NCBI RefSeq assembly: GCF_037975245.1
Contig: NC_092563.1
Location: forward strand, 9,544,001 to 9,608,000
Direction of reading: 5' to 3'
DNA length: 64,000 nucleotides
Origin: Apostichopus japonicus
Lineage: Eukaryota; Echinodermata; Holothuroidea; Aspidochirotida; Stichopodidae
Under the pieces are notes generated by a model. The model was not told where the DNA came from. It saw only the letters and a program-made list of their open reading frames with translations, and made no database searches. The position numbers and the translations under genes were made by a program. Below, piece after piece: positions 1 through 25,489 of this stretch (its first letter is position 1; each line of letters begins with the position of its first letter).

Positions 1-57
1 ATGGTTTCGGCATTCTGTGTGTCTTTCTTCCTTGAATTTCTCCAAGTCCGCTCCAAC
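1..57 (-). CDS. Gene D exon cut by the window edge
   Basis: The acceptor ACATTGCAG|GTTGG on the minus strand opens a phase-0 exon of at least 19 codons (VGADLEKFKEERHTECRNH). It fits the phase-0 end of exon 532-668 and continues beyond position 1. Confidence 0.5.
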
Positions 58-3000
58 CTGCAATGTAAATGAGTAAATGTGTTACTGAAATGAGCTGTTC
101 ACAATTGGGAACAAGATATGTAAGAAACAAACCATCATAATCAAAATGGTACTGGAACTGAAAGGCATTTAAAAGAAATAAGAAAGTAAGGTATAGTTAA
201 ATGGGTTACAACTACACCAGCCTCCCTGCATGTCCTATTCCTTAGCATTTGTGATGCTGTGTTTTGACCAGGTAGTTAAAACACATTTAGGCTGCTTAAT
301 TATCACTTTAACCAAACCATTCTATCAGTCTTTTTACAACTTTCATTTCTAGCACAAAGTTCTAAACAATTTTTTTAACTTACAACCAATTATTTACAAA
401 ATGTTTTGAAACAAAGTTTCTTCGTGTATACCATGAAATAACAGTTTCTTTAAAATGCTGAAGCAGTAAACTCTGCACTCATGACTGCTACCGTCCACAA
501 CATGCAATAATACTCTAAGCAAAATACTAACTGGTAGCACTGCAATGAAAGCCCTCATGCTCTCCGATATGGTTGGCTTCCATCTCTTCTGGCTTCCCTT
601 CTTGATGGCAACACTGCCAGGTGTAAACAGACTTGGCATCAAATACAAGGAAGCAGCCCCATAGGTATCTATAAGAAAGGAACAGAAACTTGAACTAGAA
701 ATTGGAAAATATGTGAAGCTGTGATAATATCTGAACAAGAGAAGTATTTTTTTTTGGGGGGGGGGGGTAATCTGAATGGAGGATTGTGCCTACAAGTGCT
801 TTGAAAATGTGGGGGTTGGGGGAGATGTGTAACCATTTAGCCTCTCCAAAGCATGATACTCTGAAAGCTGTCAGTACAAACAGCAGTTTTGAATTACTAC
901 TGATATGTTTCCCCTGTATAAATTTGGGGAATAACCTCTGGGGGTTCTGCAGTGTCGCCAGATGGGAGTGCCCTTAGTTAAGCTGTTTAGAAAATTTTGG
1001 GTGTGTCTGACTCAGTACAAGATATGGGATGAAAACACATGTAGCCTACAAATGACAGCTGATGTTAGACAGGACCTTGAAGCTTTATAAAATCACCTCC
1101 TTAATACTACCAGAAGTTCTTTGTTTTGTACAGCCTTAGTTTTTTACCCTGAATTATGACCTAGAACTGTACACTGAAGAGGATGTTATAAAGTATTATA
1201 CATAATTAAAATTAAGAGCTATGGGTTCTTTTTGGCATATATGATAGTGTCATTGAGGATATTGAAGATGATGTCACACCTATTTGCTACAGTTCACTAC
1301 ATGGGACAAAGCTGAAAATTTTTAAAGAATAGGAACTTTCAATCCACGCACCTACAGTACATTTACTCAAATTTTCACCAAATCACTTAGAATGCATTCC
1401 TCTTAAACATATTGCAAGTGATTTTATGTGTGAACTTTTCTTGGTGTTTGTCATCTGACCAGTATTATATTTAGCAACCAACACAGTTCTTATTAACATA
1501 GCAACTCAGAGAACATTACAATAATGAGCCAGGGGAATTCTCCAACACAACTTCTACACTGAATACCGAAGACACACTCTACCTTGGGGTAATTCTGGTT
1601 CCTTATCCATAAGTGCTAAAGTCCGTTTTATGGCAGGATCCTTCACGTCTAGAGCAACACGGCTGACTACTTGTCTTGAAAAACGTTCCCACATTGAAGT
1701 TAGTCTTTGGGACCCTTCATGCAATTTCTGGAAATCTTCTTCAATCTTAAATATGAAAAGTAAACAGAATAAGATGAATTCACCAAAAAGTTTACCCAAA
1801 ATTATTGAGTTTTCATAATACTTACCTGACAAATTTTTCAAACAAAGAATATGGGCACATCACAACAATACTAATGACATGTGCTAACCAGACATGAATA
1901 CAGTAAGAACCGTCCCTTTTTTGTAAGAACTTTTGATAAGGATTCTAAAAATTCACCATGCAAACTTGGATAATGCTGGACTGTTCTGTACAATTTCATT
2001 TCTCTGCTTTTCACATAGGATTTATTTGGAATAAGATTTTCGTTTGGATTTGGGTTTGTGTAGCAGGGCTAAGGCCTTCAGCCTTTCTCATTCCATTACG
2101 CATTTTTCGTAGACAAGCAAGTAGCAAACCAAAATTTGATTGACAGTTGTATGGGCAGCAATAGAACTTTGGTTGAAATTATGCAAGCATGCATTATGAC
2201 GAGAATTTTCCACAACTTACTGGTGGGGGGATTCACAAGTGACCATATTTACCTAAGGGATCTAAACTTTTGGCGTTCTACACCCGAACAACAACACAGA
2301 CCTGTAATGTACACACTATTAGTTCAGACCCATCGTTAAACCATTACAATTTAATTTTGCTGTCATTTTCTTTATTTTAAGGTTACAACACCTAGGCTAC
2401 TGATGCCATTATAATCCAAGCAAGAAATGGTCAACCTCATTATGGCTTTTTCTTCCACACCCAATCATTCAATGTCCAAGATAAATTAAAAAAAGTCTAT
2501 CACAGCAACAGTACAGTGTTCTCTGGGTTTAACTTAAAGTGGGTATGACATGGCCAAAATAACTTTTGTGTATTGCAAGATTGGATACAGTATTTTATAA
2601 ATATCATCTCACACACAGTTAAAACCGGTACAATTCAGCATAATTGAAATTTGAATAAAAAAGTTCAAAATCAAATTTCGAAAAATGCTGCAACAGGTCA
2701 CCTGACTTTTATGACGCAATTGGCGGCACGAACACTGCGCTATTAAAGGACGCGCATCTGGATGTGGAACTAATGTAACGCCATGGTACTACCATACAGC
2801 CCATATGCGAAGGATTGAAGTGGTTGACGGCCCTAAGTATACTTTTCTTCATTATTCGATCCCTCTTCTTGAGCAAGTAGCCCAGGCCTAACATTATAAA
2901 AACGTGTTGATGAAAAAAATTCAGCATTCCTAATTCCGTCCTTACACTCAGTTTTCAAATTCCTCTCACATTTCCTAGCTGCTGGGACATTTTTGTACCC

Positions 3001-3503
3001 AATACTGGCAATAGGCCATTACAATACCATGTACATTTTGGTAAAAAGCGGGGACATTTTGGTTGCTAAAAATGCAGGGATGTTTTGGTCTGGGGACATT
3101 TTGACTGGATAGCTACCCTCCAAGTTCCAGAGAAACAAAATTAAAAAAAAAGTAGCCTGGGACCTAGGTCTAGCACTAAGCAAGTATAACACTAGTCCAG
3201 TGCTAGCTTAGGACAGACCTCAGCCTGCAGGTACAGTAGTGTACGCAGCACTGTAGGAGGCCTAGGCCTACAGCGCTATTATATCATAATGTTAGGCTTA
3301 ACATTTAGTGGTAACACTAGGCGAATGTCGCTTGTCATGTCACTAAAGTTGCATTGGTAGGCTAGGCCGTATAACCTTAGCCTACAGTAATGCCAATACA
3401 TTGATTATTACTGCACAATTTACATAATCTTCTTACCTTCAAAGACTTCGTGAAGCATTTCTAGGTTCCATTCTGTTAGAATGTTCTTCACGTAATGGTC
3501 CAT
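1..3503 (-). CDS. Multi-exon gene of unknown function, 5' part (gene D)
   Basis: I do not recognise a named gene. Four minus-strand exons are supported by coding sequence and splice signals: 3437-3503 (ATG at 3503, 22 codons, ends phase 1), 1583-1745 (phase 0 to 1), 532-668 (phase 1 to 0) and 1-57 (phase 0, running off the window). The last three join in frame. Exon 3437-3503 ends in phase 1 but 1745 starts in phase 0, so at least one internal exon between 1746 and 3436 is missing from this model. The first exon (MDHYVKNILTEWNLEMLHEV) resembles the start of a SAM-like helical domain. Exon 1583-1745 is charged and helical (EEDFQKLHEG, DVKDPAIKRTLALMD). Exon 532-668 has a basic stretch KKGSQKRWKPTISES. 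From memory of the style, these blocks resemble uncharacterised, possibly transposon-derived proteins of fish and invertebrates; that is inference. The gene is divergent from everything to its right. Confidence 0.6.
532..668 (-). CDS. Gene D internal exon
   Basis: The acceptor is pyrimidine-rich, TTCCTTTCTTATAG|AT. The donor reads CTACCA|GTTAGT. The 137-nt exon accepts the phase-1 end of the 1583-1745 exon and ends in phase 0. It encodes GAASLYLMPSLFTPG and then a basic segment ending MRAFIAVLP. Confidence 0.6.
1583..1745 (-). CDS. Gene D internal exon
   Basis: The acceptor reads TTTTCATATTTAAG|ATTG and the donor CCCCAAG|GTAGAG on the minus strand. The 163-nt exon is open in one frame only (phase 0 to 1). 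It encodes a charged helical segment including WERFSRQVVSRVALDVKD. The open frame beyond the acceptor is hydrophobic intron sequence. Confidence 0.6.
3437..3503 (-). CDS. Gene D exon 1 with start codon
   Basis: ATG is the complement of 3501-3503. The frame is open for 22 codons, then the donor GAAG|GTAAGAAG gives a phase-1 end. The peptide alternates hydrophobic and charged residues as in the first helices of a SAM domain. A more GC-rich stretch follows upstream (3500-3700), as expected near a promoter. Confidence 0.6.
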
Positions 3504-3790
3504 GTCGATTAAAATGAGCGGAATTAGCTTAGTTTACCTGGTACACCTTGCCGTTGTGCCTGGAGTGCACTCATCAGTGTTGTGTACGTACGTAACTGGG
3601 TGGTTAACACAATAAATTGCAGTGCAGTGCTAGTGGTGGACGCACACAATTAAACGGAGAGCGGTTTCCCGCGCGTGGCGAGCCAAAGCATGCAGAGAAC
3701 AAAGTCACGGATATGACTCATATAATGACGTACTTAGAACCAATTATTTTTGGTGTAGTTAACCTATTGCTAATGTTCAGGACTACCTAC
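3504..3790. other. Upstream region of gene D
   Basis: This stretch precedes the first exon of gene D. It contains CpG-bearing words (for example CCCGCGCGTGGCGAG near 3669) unlike the AT-rich surroundings. A possible promoter lies here, but no TATA box is evident. Confidence 0.25.
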
Positions 3791-3826
3791 TAAATTGGTG
3801 TACGTTGGTTACAAGTAAACAATATA

Positions 3827-4366
3827 ATGGTTGGCTTGACCAATTACATTCCAAACAATGGAATTGGTTATGAAATTAACCAATTTGTTTTTGCAGTGTA
3901 TGGTAAAAGTAGATATGATCATGTGACTGATCTATTCCATGACCTTCATTGGCTTAAAATCAAGGAGAGGGTGTACTTTAAAATAATTTTGATTGTGTTT
4001 ATGTCTGTTAGAGGACTGGGTCCTAAATATATCCATGATATATTGGTAACCTCTGACCGTAGCAGAAATACATTATTGATAGAGCCTCGATTTAAATCCT
4101 CGTATGGGTATCGCTCGTTTGCCAAGGCTGGACCTAAATTGTGGAATAAGCTTCCTGACAGCCTTAAAGAAATCCAAATACTGTTACTTTTAAGAGGCAA
4201 TTAAAACACTACCTATTTGTAAATGGTTCTGATTTCAGCCAGAATCTCGACCAGGTTTAACTTTTGTATCGTTACCTTGACATTTATTTAGTTGTTTTGC
4301 AGCACAGCAGTGCACACAGTTTACTGTAGTAGTTGTGCTTATAAGCCTTTATTATTATTATTATTA
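3827..4366 (+). mobile_element. 3' end of a CR1/L2-like LINE
   Basis: The frame at 3827-4204 carries the C-terminal signature of CR1/L2-type LINE ORF2: LFHDLHWLKIKERVYFKI, then YRSFAKAGPKLWNKLPDSL. A +1 shift near 4185 continues it for about 15 codons (FKRQLKHYLF). The sequence ends in a TTA-repeat tail at 4347-4366, as expected for this group. It is 5'-truncated and dead. Confidence 0.75.
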
Positions 4367-4369
4367 CTT

Positions 4370-5115
4370 TGAGAGTATGGTTATCTAGAGATTTGACTCC
4401 TATAGGGCGTAATATTTTTGTGAAAACATTTCCTCTTTCGCAACTCGTTTTCCTCTTTATGGTGTTGCCAAATCCACCGAATAGTTTCGTAAAGGATTTA
4501 TAAAGTATCTGGTCATGATTAATACTATTGGCAACGGAGGATTAAAGTTACACACATCATCAGTTTTATAATTAGTTTAAAGTGTACCTGGATGAAGCGA
4601 TATACAAATGATATATACGGTACTTGGAAAATGTTTTTTGATATGTATTTGAAGCCGTTTGGGAAACAGGTTATTTTTCATTCTAACTGTGCTAAGAATG
4701 ATATGAATAGTATAAAAAAATTCTTTCATTCGTCAAATAGTCTATGCCTGGTGTGATATTTCATTCTCTACTCCAACAGAAAATTCGGTAACCAAGTCAT
4801 TTGGAACAATTCTCGTATTCGTACCGATAACAAAATTGTTATGAATCACATTTTATTGGATAGAAATGTTATTTATATTAGTGACCTGTTTGATGAGCAT
4901 AATAAGCCGCTAACTTTTGTAAGGTTCAAACAAGTTTTTAATGCTGATATACCTTTTACTTTGTATTGCGGTTTAATAAGTGCAATTCCCCACTGGTGGA
5001 AAAGGTCAGGCTGCCATAGTACTGACTTAAGTTTATGTACAACAATACTATCTTGCATTATAATGCCACTCGGGCTAGCTCTATCTCTCAGCATATCTAT
5101 AAAATGTACTTACAT
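4370..5115 (+). mobile_element. Tx1/L1-like LINE fragment, copy 1
   Basis: Broken frames encode the post-RT region of a Tx1/L1-like ORF2: a block matching LTPIGRN..VKTF..SQLVFLF near 4390-4480, then DLFDEHNKPLTFVRFKQVFN and LYCGLISAIPHWWKR at 4880-5010. Several stops and shifts interrupt it. A second copy lies inverted at 8306-9180. It ends against the (TA)n tract at 5126. Confidence 0.7.
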
Positions 5116-5118
5116 GTT

Positions 5119-5123
<5 letters not shown>

Positions 5124-5199
<76 letters not shown>

Positions 5200-5200
5200 T
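5124..5200. repeat. (TA)n microsatellite
   Basis: About 75 bp of nearly pure TA. It forms the left edge of a Penelope-like region whose right edge (6328-6418) is also TA repeat. Confidence 0.95.
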
Positions 5201-5221
5201 GATCCATACTGATAATATAAA

Positions 5222-5277
5222 AGATGAACAAGCTAATATTTTTAACAACGACATACTGATATATTTCGGAGTGGTCA
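5222..5277 (-). repeat. Terminal-repeat copy of a Penelope-like element, inverted
   Basis: Read on the minus strand it matches 6269-6325 with only a few mismatches over ~55 bp (core ACCACTCCGAAATATA..CAGTATGTCGTTG). It lacks the upstream CTGACGA half present in the other copy. Confidence 0.7.
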
Positions 5278-5327
5278 AATTAAACTAGGAATGAATAGAA
5301 CAACCAGCAATAAAAAGTAAATAGGGA

Positions 5328-5880
5328 TTAGAATAGCTCCAACCCGTATATCGTTACATTTCTATTTAAGTCAGCATTTAAGTCTTTTATTAGGAGACCC
5401 TCTTTAATCTTCCTCCTGAACCACTGGGGTTCATTATGCAATAGCGGCACAATGGTCAACAAAAGTAGGCAGATTATGTTTGTGCGCAGTACAATGAAGG
5501 TTAATAGCGCCTTTCTGACCACCAAAGGAGCTCATCAGATGTTCTTTGAATCTATCCTTAAGCCGTCTATTGGTTTCTCCGACATAAAAGGAATCACAGT
5601 CTGGACAGTTAATCCTATAAATAACCTTTTTGGCATAATCTAACTTATAGGCATCCTTGAAATTGAACAGAGCAGAGATTTTCTTTTGCAGAAAAATTAT
5701 TTTGATATGTATATTGTCATAACACAACCCCTAAATGTAACTACCTAAAGTCTTAGCGATTTTATCACTGCTGGGGCCACAGTATGATAATTTAACATAA
5801 ACAGTATTTACTTTGGTCTCCCCATGATCTAATTCAATTACAAGACCCGTGCCCAGTTGTTTTCTTAATTTATAAGTATA
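5328..5880 (-). mobile_element. Penelope-like element, RT tail plus GIY-YIG endonuclease (broken)
   Basis: The minus strand reads first the linker typical of Penelope-like elements (KLSYCGPSSDKIAKTL near 5745-5800). After a stop comes a GIY-YIG endonuclease region at 5434-5727 (VIYRINCPDCDSFYVGETNR with RLKDRFKEH). After a frameshift, a C-terminal segment follows at 5328-5430 (FRRKIKEGLLIKDL..LNRN). The split GIY/YIG pair appears as IYRI..FYVGE. The order RT, linker, GIY-YIG is diagnostic of the family. Stops and at least one shift show it is inactive. Confidence 0.75.
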
Positions 5881-5949
5881 GTTTTCCATTTCATGCAACA
5901 ACTTCCAAGGGTAACCATTTCAAGTCAAAATACGTCTAATAAATTGTCA

Positions 5950-6130
5950 TTCATGAACGAACAAGGAATTACTTTATTCACCAATGTTCCTTTTGAATAT
6001 ACAATTGATGTTATTCTGAATTACATATATATACAAAAACGCATTGTCGTAAACGTGTTGATCTTTGCTTTAAGCAATAATTTCCTAAGATCAACACGTT
6101 TAATTGCACAAACAATGCGTTTTTAAAAAT
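5950..6130 (+). mobile_element. Penelope-like RT fragment in opposite orientation
   Basis: The plus-strand frame contains LFTNVPFEYTIDVILNYIY, the conserved palm-entry motif of Penelope-like reverse transcriptases (SLFTNVPLDETI in relatives). It faces away from the GIY-YIG fragment at 5328-5880, so two partial copies lie head to head. A hairpin-forming pair follows at ~6037-6125 (AACGCATTGT / ACAATGCGTT). Confidence 0.6.
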
Positions 6131-6239
6131 GTTCACTAAAACATTTGCTGGTTGTTCTAATCATACCTAGTTTAAAAATCACTCATGGTTATCACTATTG
6201 TCGTCTTTTGATGTATATTAGCCCTTGTATTTAATTGAT

Positions 6240-6306
6240 CTTGTACAATTGCCTGACGATGTAGTGGTGACCACTCCGAAATATAGCAGTATGTCGTTGT
6301 TAAAAA
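6240..6306 (+). ncRNA. Candidate hammerhead ribozyme in a Penelope-like terminal repeat
   Basis: CTGACGA at 6253-6259 and GAAA at 6278-6281 flank a 5-bp hairpin AGTGG-TGA-CCACT. Stem III can form from the final A of GAAA plus TATA, loop GCAG, and TATGT, placing a GTC cleavage triplet at 6293-6295. Penelope-like elements are known to carry hammerhead motifs in their terminal repeats. The base of stem II is imperfect (TGT opposite CC), so activity is uncertain. Confidence 0.45.
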
Positions 6307-6319
6307 TATTCGCTTGTTT

Positions 6320-6500
<181 letters not shown>

Positions 6501-6732
6501 AACATCTAATCTTATATGTATATCTAATCCGTAAAAGCCACCCCCCCACCCCCACCATTTACTTACCACTGATTTGATCTTCCGTTCGGATAGCAACTAT
6601 TTGAAATGTGAAGTCGAGCGTGGCGAGAAGTGGAATATTAATTAAAGTCCCTTTTACATCAGTCCTTTTCAGAAATAACGGTTATAATGCAAGTCATTTC
6701 CGAAGTTTAATTAAAATACCATTTGCAATTGG

Positions 6733-6739
6733 TATATAA
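6733..6739 (+). promoter_or_regulatory. Candidate TATA box of CAP gene A
   Basis: TATATAA lies 87 bp upstream of the gene A start codon, leaving room for a short 5' UTR. Confidence 0.45.
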
Positions 6740-6825
6740 GATATCGCCTGTATGGCAAATACTACATTTAATGAAAATAGATAATCTGTGCTTGGCCAAT
6801 ATCTGATCTTTCTCGAGAACATAAC

Positions 6826-20350
<13,525 letters not shown>

Positions 20351-20726
20351 TGTCCGACCTGCAGTGGCCAAAAAAAAAAGAGCGTAACATGGTCGCTAGT
20401 TAGTAACCATGCATTTTCTTTGGTGATGGGTTATCAATTTCGTCTCTTAACTTTGTTTGGAAATCAATTTGTTACTGGGTCATGTCAGATTGCACAAGTC
20501 TTTAAGTTTAGCTTTTGAAGAGCATTTGCCCATACGGCATAAAAGACCCCTTACTGTGATCTAACTGTACTCAAGTCTGGAATTTATATAGTTTAAATTC
20601 GATCAACCATATCTCGATATGAGGGCTGATATTGAGATGGAGTTTCAACTATTAACAGTGTGGAATAGTTTCTCTTCAATATAAGTTTTAAATTGTTTAT
20701 CACCAAAACTAAAAAAGCCTTTAAAG

Positions 20727-21155
20727 CAGGGTTTCCCTAACTTTACCCCCCCCCCCCATGAACCCCCTGGTATGATTTGTCCGCGAAACCCCCAACTTTT
20801 CGAGACACGATCTGATTAATTATTATACTATAATACGCATATCAGTGCTTCGTAAAAAGATCAAGTTCAGTTCTTTATCTCCACGACGTACTGTCATGCG
20901 TACACCAACTTCACCAAAGTCATGCGGCCTGTGTCTGTTTCAAAATTCAGTTATTTATCACATGCACGGTAAAGTACTACTATGGCAACGTATGCGTAGG
21001 GAACGCGAAAAGAGTTTGTCGATAGGTACGACTTTGTGCATTACTAAATTATATGATATATCAGATTTATTTCAACAAAAAGTATTCTAGTTTTGACTTT
21101 CAGAAACGTCTCACGAACCCCTGGAATGGACTCACGCACCCCCTGGGAACCCCTG
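20727..21155. mobile_element. hAT-type non-autonomous element
   Basis: It starts CAGGGTTTCCC and ends GGGAACCCCTG, inverted termini typical of hAT elements. Flanks CTTTAAAG and CTCTAAAG form an 8-bp target duplication with one mismatch. The interior is not coding. Confidence 0.7.
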
Positions 21156-21901
21156 CTCTAAAGCCTTTTTGCCTGATGAGTGTCCGCTACCGTGCAATCT
21201 GACATGTGTTCCCATTTTCCAAGAAAAGTTTTGTGTCTTCTAATTAGCATGCTTAATTTAAATTTGTTAAAGCATCTTGACTTTAATTTAATATACACTA
21301 CATGTTGAGAACATATCAAAGACAGGCACTTTTATCATGATGATATCATATGAAAATCTATGGACATGTCATAACTTGTGATGTTGGATGTTTCTATGAG
21401 TTGTGATAAAACAACAATGTTACGTGTGCCAAAGTATTTAAATTAGTCAAAGTGGCCCTATGCTGTTAAATGTCACTAAAGTAGCTTCATATTTTACCCT
21501 AAGAAATGTTGAATAAAAAACATTGTTCTCTTCAATTTTCTTTCTCGTTTATTTTATGTCTTATTATTTTTTGTTTGTCGAATTCCGTTGGAGTTTGGTC
21601 ATTCATTGTAGATAAACGAAACATCGATTACAGCTAGACGAGTGTCACATACCTAAAGCAGTCAATCTGTCTTTGAGGTGCGTATTTGTATAGCAGAACA
21701 AAACATACTGACTTCATATTTGACTGCGATTTCCCTGAAGTTACCATAAGCATGATACAATTTGTAATACCTTATACGAGTCATACACTTTTTTGTTTCT
21801 GTATTATAAATGGTATCCAGTATTGCCGTATCAAAATCAGTCAATTGCACTGGTTGAACAACAAATATTATTCTTCTTTATTGAATATGGTAAGTCAGTA
21901 G

Positions 21902-22341
21902 CACATGTTACCGTGTTACGAACACAAAGTAGTAATTACTGATGCATGGTTGTTGGACATGAACAGTATGTTGCTGTACCAACCATTTAGTGCGAGTTCA
22001 TTGATACGAGTCGTATCTAGTAGCTTTATGCTGTAGGTAGGTCTATGGATATACCCTAACATGGCCTTTCTTCGTTCTCGGCATGATGGCGTAATTTACA
22101 GAGAGGTGTGAACTGGAATCAAGCAGTACCGTACCTTCTTTTCTTCATCTCGTCGGCATTCTCATCTTCTTAAACTCCTTTCCCGTCGCGCAGTTCTTTG
22201 TCTTACATGGGAACAAGTTAACAGCTTTGCAGTTGTTACAGTGTCACCTGTATACACATGCTACCGTGTGACGAACACAAAGTAGCAATTATTGATGCAC
22301 GGTTGTGGGACATGATCAGTAGTTGTTGTACCAGCTATCAG
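21902..22341. repeat. Direct repeat pair of ~85 bp
   Basis: The sequence from 21908 (TACCGTGTTACGAACACAAA) recurs from ~22262 with a few changes (TACCGTGTGACGAACACAAA). The pair is separated by ~260 bp of unrecognised sequence. Confidence 0.7.
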
Positions 22342-22344
22342 GGG

Positions 22345-23269
22345 CGTCAATCCGATTTGAAACGTGTGGGGGGGGGGACCTAATCGATTCGAGTATTCCG
22401 TCCGTAAGTACTAGCTATGCTGAGCGCCACCATCCGTTGGCGCGCAGCGTACCAAGAAAATTTCAGGTTTCAATACCTGCCAGATCGCTGGAGATGGCAC
22501 TTACCAGGTTGGATAGCAGCCATCTAGTTGTTTGATTTCGGGAAATCTCAGGAAATCTGCAATAAAGTTCATGCGACCTTAACTTTTGGTGGATTATTTC
22601 TTTTATTAGTGATTCCAATTGGCTTGAACATTAGAATCCAGTGCAAGTTGACAAATGATGCGGCGAACTGGAACCCTAGCCCCATTTTGCCCTATGTTTC
22701 TGGATTGAATACCCCTCATTTGATCGAACCCGCATGAAAACTAACAATCTGTGAATACATTTACTTCGATATGGGTACATTATATTGCACCAAGTCGGTC
22801 AAGGGATGACCTCAGGGCCTCAGATATAGGCCTATAAGAACGATGTCCCATAATGTCCCCGGACAGGCCGTATAGGCGAAGGAAGCTATCCGCCGCGACT
22901 GCATGTGAGTTTCTCGACTTGCCGTCCTGGGAGTCATACCACAAAGTGGTACATTTCCTCTTAAGCCATTAGTAATTTAAAATAACTAAGTAATAAGGCA
23001 TTCTACGAGAATACATTTCTATGAAATTTGAAACAAGGATGGCAAGACAAACCAATTCAATTATATTGTCAGGACCTCACACATGCGCTGCATGTGTTGT
23101 CAGACTTAGAATAGGTCCCATGTGAGTGGTGGCTAAAGTGATGAAGGCATCAAAATAAATCAGTGGTTGTTCGTTGGAGTCCTCACGCAGGTTACCTCGG
23201 TTGCTAGGTGGATCTGCATCTGGTTCTGGTGAATTCTGGTCGGAGCGTACTATGTAACCACCGTGTACC
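22345..23269. other. Transposon-like debris, family not resolved
   Basis: A CAGGGGCGTC start at ~22339 with a G run resembles a hAT terminus, but I could not find its partner. The rest is unrecognised. Confidence 0.3.
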
Positions 23270-24097
23270 CAGTGACGTAGCTAAGGCCTGATGAATGGGG
23301 GGGGGGGTGTAGTGGCTGAAAATCCAACTGGACTGGTTTTGAAGCCAGGAAATTCCGACTGCTGCCTTGTTCCGAGCTTTTTTCGATACATTTTGTACCA
23401 ACTGGCACTCATTTCACAAGCTTATTAGCCCCCCCCCCCTCCCCCCTACCACAATCAAATATTTTGGTGAACACTTCGGGCAATATGCTGATAACTTTTC
23501 GGGCACCTACTGAAAGAAAGATAATTTGCAATGTGCTTTTTAGTGGTTAAACTTATATTATTATCACCATTAATATTATAACGACTTGCCCAATGATTCT
23601 AACAAATATGGAAGGGTAATAAGACGGAAAATGATTGTATGTTAATGGCATGCGATATAAAAAACCGATGCATGGCTATATGATGCGCATATAAACATGT
23701 GGAACGCGTGAAAAAAAAATGGATATATTTTCGGGCAAGTTGTTACAGCCCCCCAAATCAAATTTGGCTCCTACGCCTATGACGGTAGTTCTATTAGGCA
23801 TTTGTTTTGGAGTAAATAATACGAAGTTTTCACTGTGGAGTATAAGAATCGCGAGATACAATTTCTCAAAGTGGCAAGGAAAACGTGGTAAATATTACTG
23901 ATTAAAGGTCAATTTTGACCGATTTTTTTTCAATTTTTAGGTCATGCACAATCACATGAATAAATGAATAGGCCTAGATAAACTAGAGTGCGACAGTCGG
24001 AAATTCCGACTGTCGCACTCCAATTTGTCAACTATCGTCAGTTTACCAAGTTTTATGGCCGTGAGACACCCCCACACCCCATCTAGCGACGTCGCTG
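23270..24097. mobile_element. hAT-type non-autonomous element with perfect target duplication
   Basis: Termini CAGTGACGTAGCTA and TAGCGACGTCGCTG are imperfect inverted repeats. Both sides are flanked by CGTGTACC (23262-23269 and 24098-24105), a perfect 8-bp target duplication as expected for hAT. The 828-bp body has no transposase. It contains a near-perfect hairpin at 23986-24020 with arms GAGTGCGACAGTCGGAA. Confidence 0.85.
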
Positions 24098-24305
24098 CGT
24101 GTACCCACTGTACTCACTGTGGAGTAAACCCCGATATCAATCAACAACAAGGTAACATGGGATGCGCTTCTACGGAATATGCTCCCTATTTCATTTTCCC
24201 AATATTAGGGAACGAGCACCGTCTTTGAAACACCATCTACAACTAATCAACAAATGTGTACAGGCTTTGGCTCTAGTTATGATAATGACGGAGCGCACTA
24301 GTTTT

Positions 24306-24584
24306 CTACTGGAATCGCCCGAAGATGCGGCGTCTGTAATCCGAGGAACCAACGAACTTCTCTGCTAACTCCTTAGGCTTCAACTGGGCTAGACGTTGGC
24401 GGTGAATATGGCACACCAGCATATGGTTCAGCCTCTGTTGAGTCAAAGTGCTCCGTAGCCTTATCTTCAAACGCCTCAAAGCACTAAAAGATCTCGCGGC
24501 TTCCGTCGAACTGGCGGGTGAAAGGAGGAGCAACCGCAAGAGAGCTTCGACTTCACCAAACATAGCCCGTACCGTCTGATTCAT
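24306..24584 (-). pseudogene. hAT transposase C-terminal fragment
   Basis: The minus-strand frame encodes LLLSPASSTEAARSFSALRR, then LKIRLRSTLTQQRLNHMLVC. This is the hATC dimerisation region (relatives: TSCTAERSFSALRRLKTYLR). It resembles the ZMYM1-like branch. The catalytic core is absent, so it is a fragment. It lies outside the adjacent 828-bp element. Confidence 0.8.
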
Positions 24585-24599
24585 CGACTTGAATATTTG

Positions 24600-25489
24600 T
24601 ATTTAATGGCTACCCATGATTTGACAATATCAGCATAACAAAAATTGGCAAGTAAAACACTCCCGACACACACATTGATGTTTTGTTCTTAAAAGGTTTT
24701 TAATGCATTCGGCTAATTAAAGTACACATGTGTAGTAAGGAATCGACAATAGTTTGGTGGAACGGTGGGCACGAGGGAAGGGAGGGAAGTGAGGAAATGA
24801 AAGGATGGAGGAAGGGGAAAGTAGTAGGAGAGGAAAACTCTAAATATGGAACACTTTACTTTCACTTCAGAATCTGCGCAACAAATTCTCTGATACATAT
24901 CCATCATCAACAGTTCTTATTAACTTTCTTGTTCCTAAGATAATTTTTAAAGTCCTTTTTGTGACAAAAAATACGTCTTATATTTGCAGCATTACTCCTT
25001 TCTATCAAACGGTAGTGCCTTTTTTCTTAATTCCACCAATGAATTGAAAATACAACGTCATCGTCATCGTGTTGACAAGACGCAACATGGATATAAAGAT
25101 GTAGATATAGAAAGGAATACAAACAAATGGCTTTAAAGTAAATAGTAGCAGTGAATGTGTCAGTGATAATATTTTCAAGTTAAACGGTAAACCATGGCAG
25201 TAGATATTTTGTAGACCACTATAAACCACTGTTATCAGTCCAGGATGTAATTCTGACATTCATATATTAAAGTGACTGGATTGTACAAACTAATCCGTAT
25301 ATACCATAAGGTCAATTCCTCGGATGCAACGCAAAATGTCATTATGGGAATACCTGTATGTAATGATAACCTCAATGTGTTTGATCAACTACATAGATAT
25401 GATACAGAGGTCACAAGCATGACACGCTCAACTATGCAAAATCCATACATATCCATACATATAAACTGTAGGTGGTCCATAATGGTTCG
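24600..25489. other. No feature recognised
   Basis: AT-rich sequence. The open frames here are uninformative. Confidence 0.3.

Noticed and set aside
2709-2927. Minus-strand frame as a gene D exon
   Set aside because: It lies where the missing exon should be, but I found no acceptor and donor with the required phases, and composition is not convincing.
24728-24943. Plus-strand frame rich in Gly, Glu and Lys
   Set aside because: It arises from a GGA/GAA-rich purine stretch and has no motif, splice or neighbour support.
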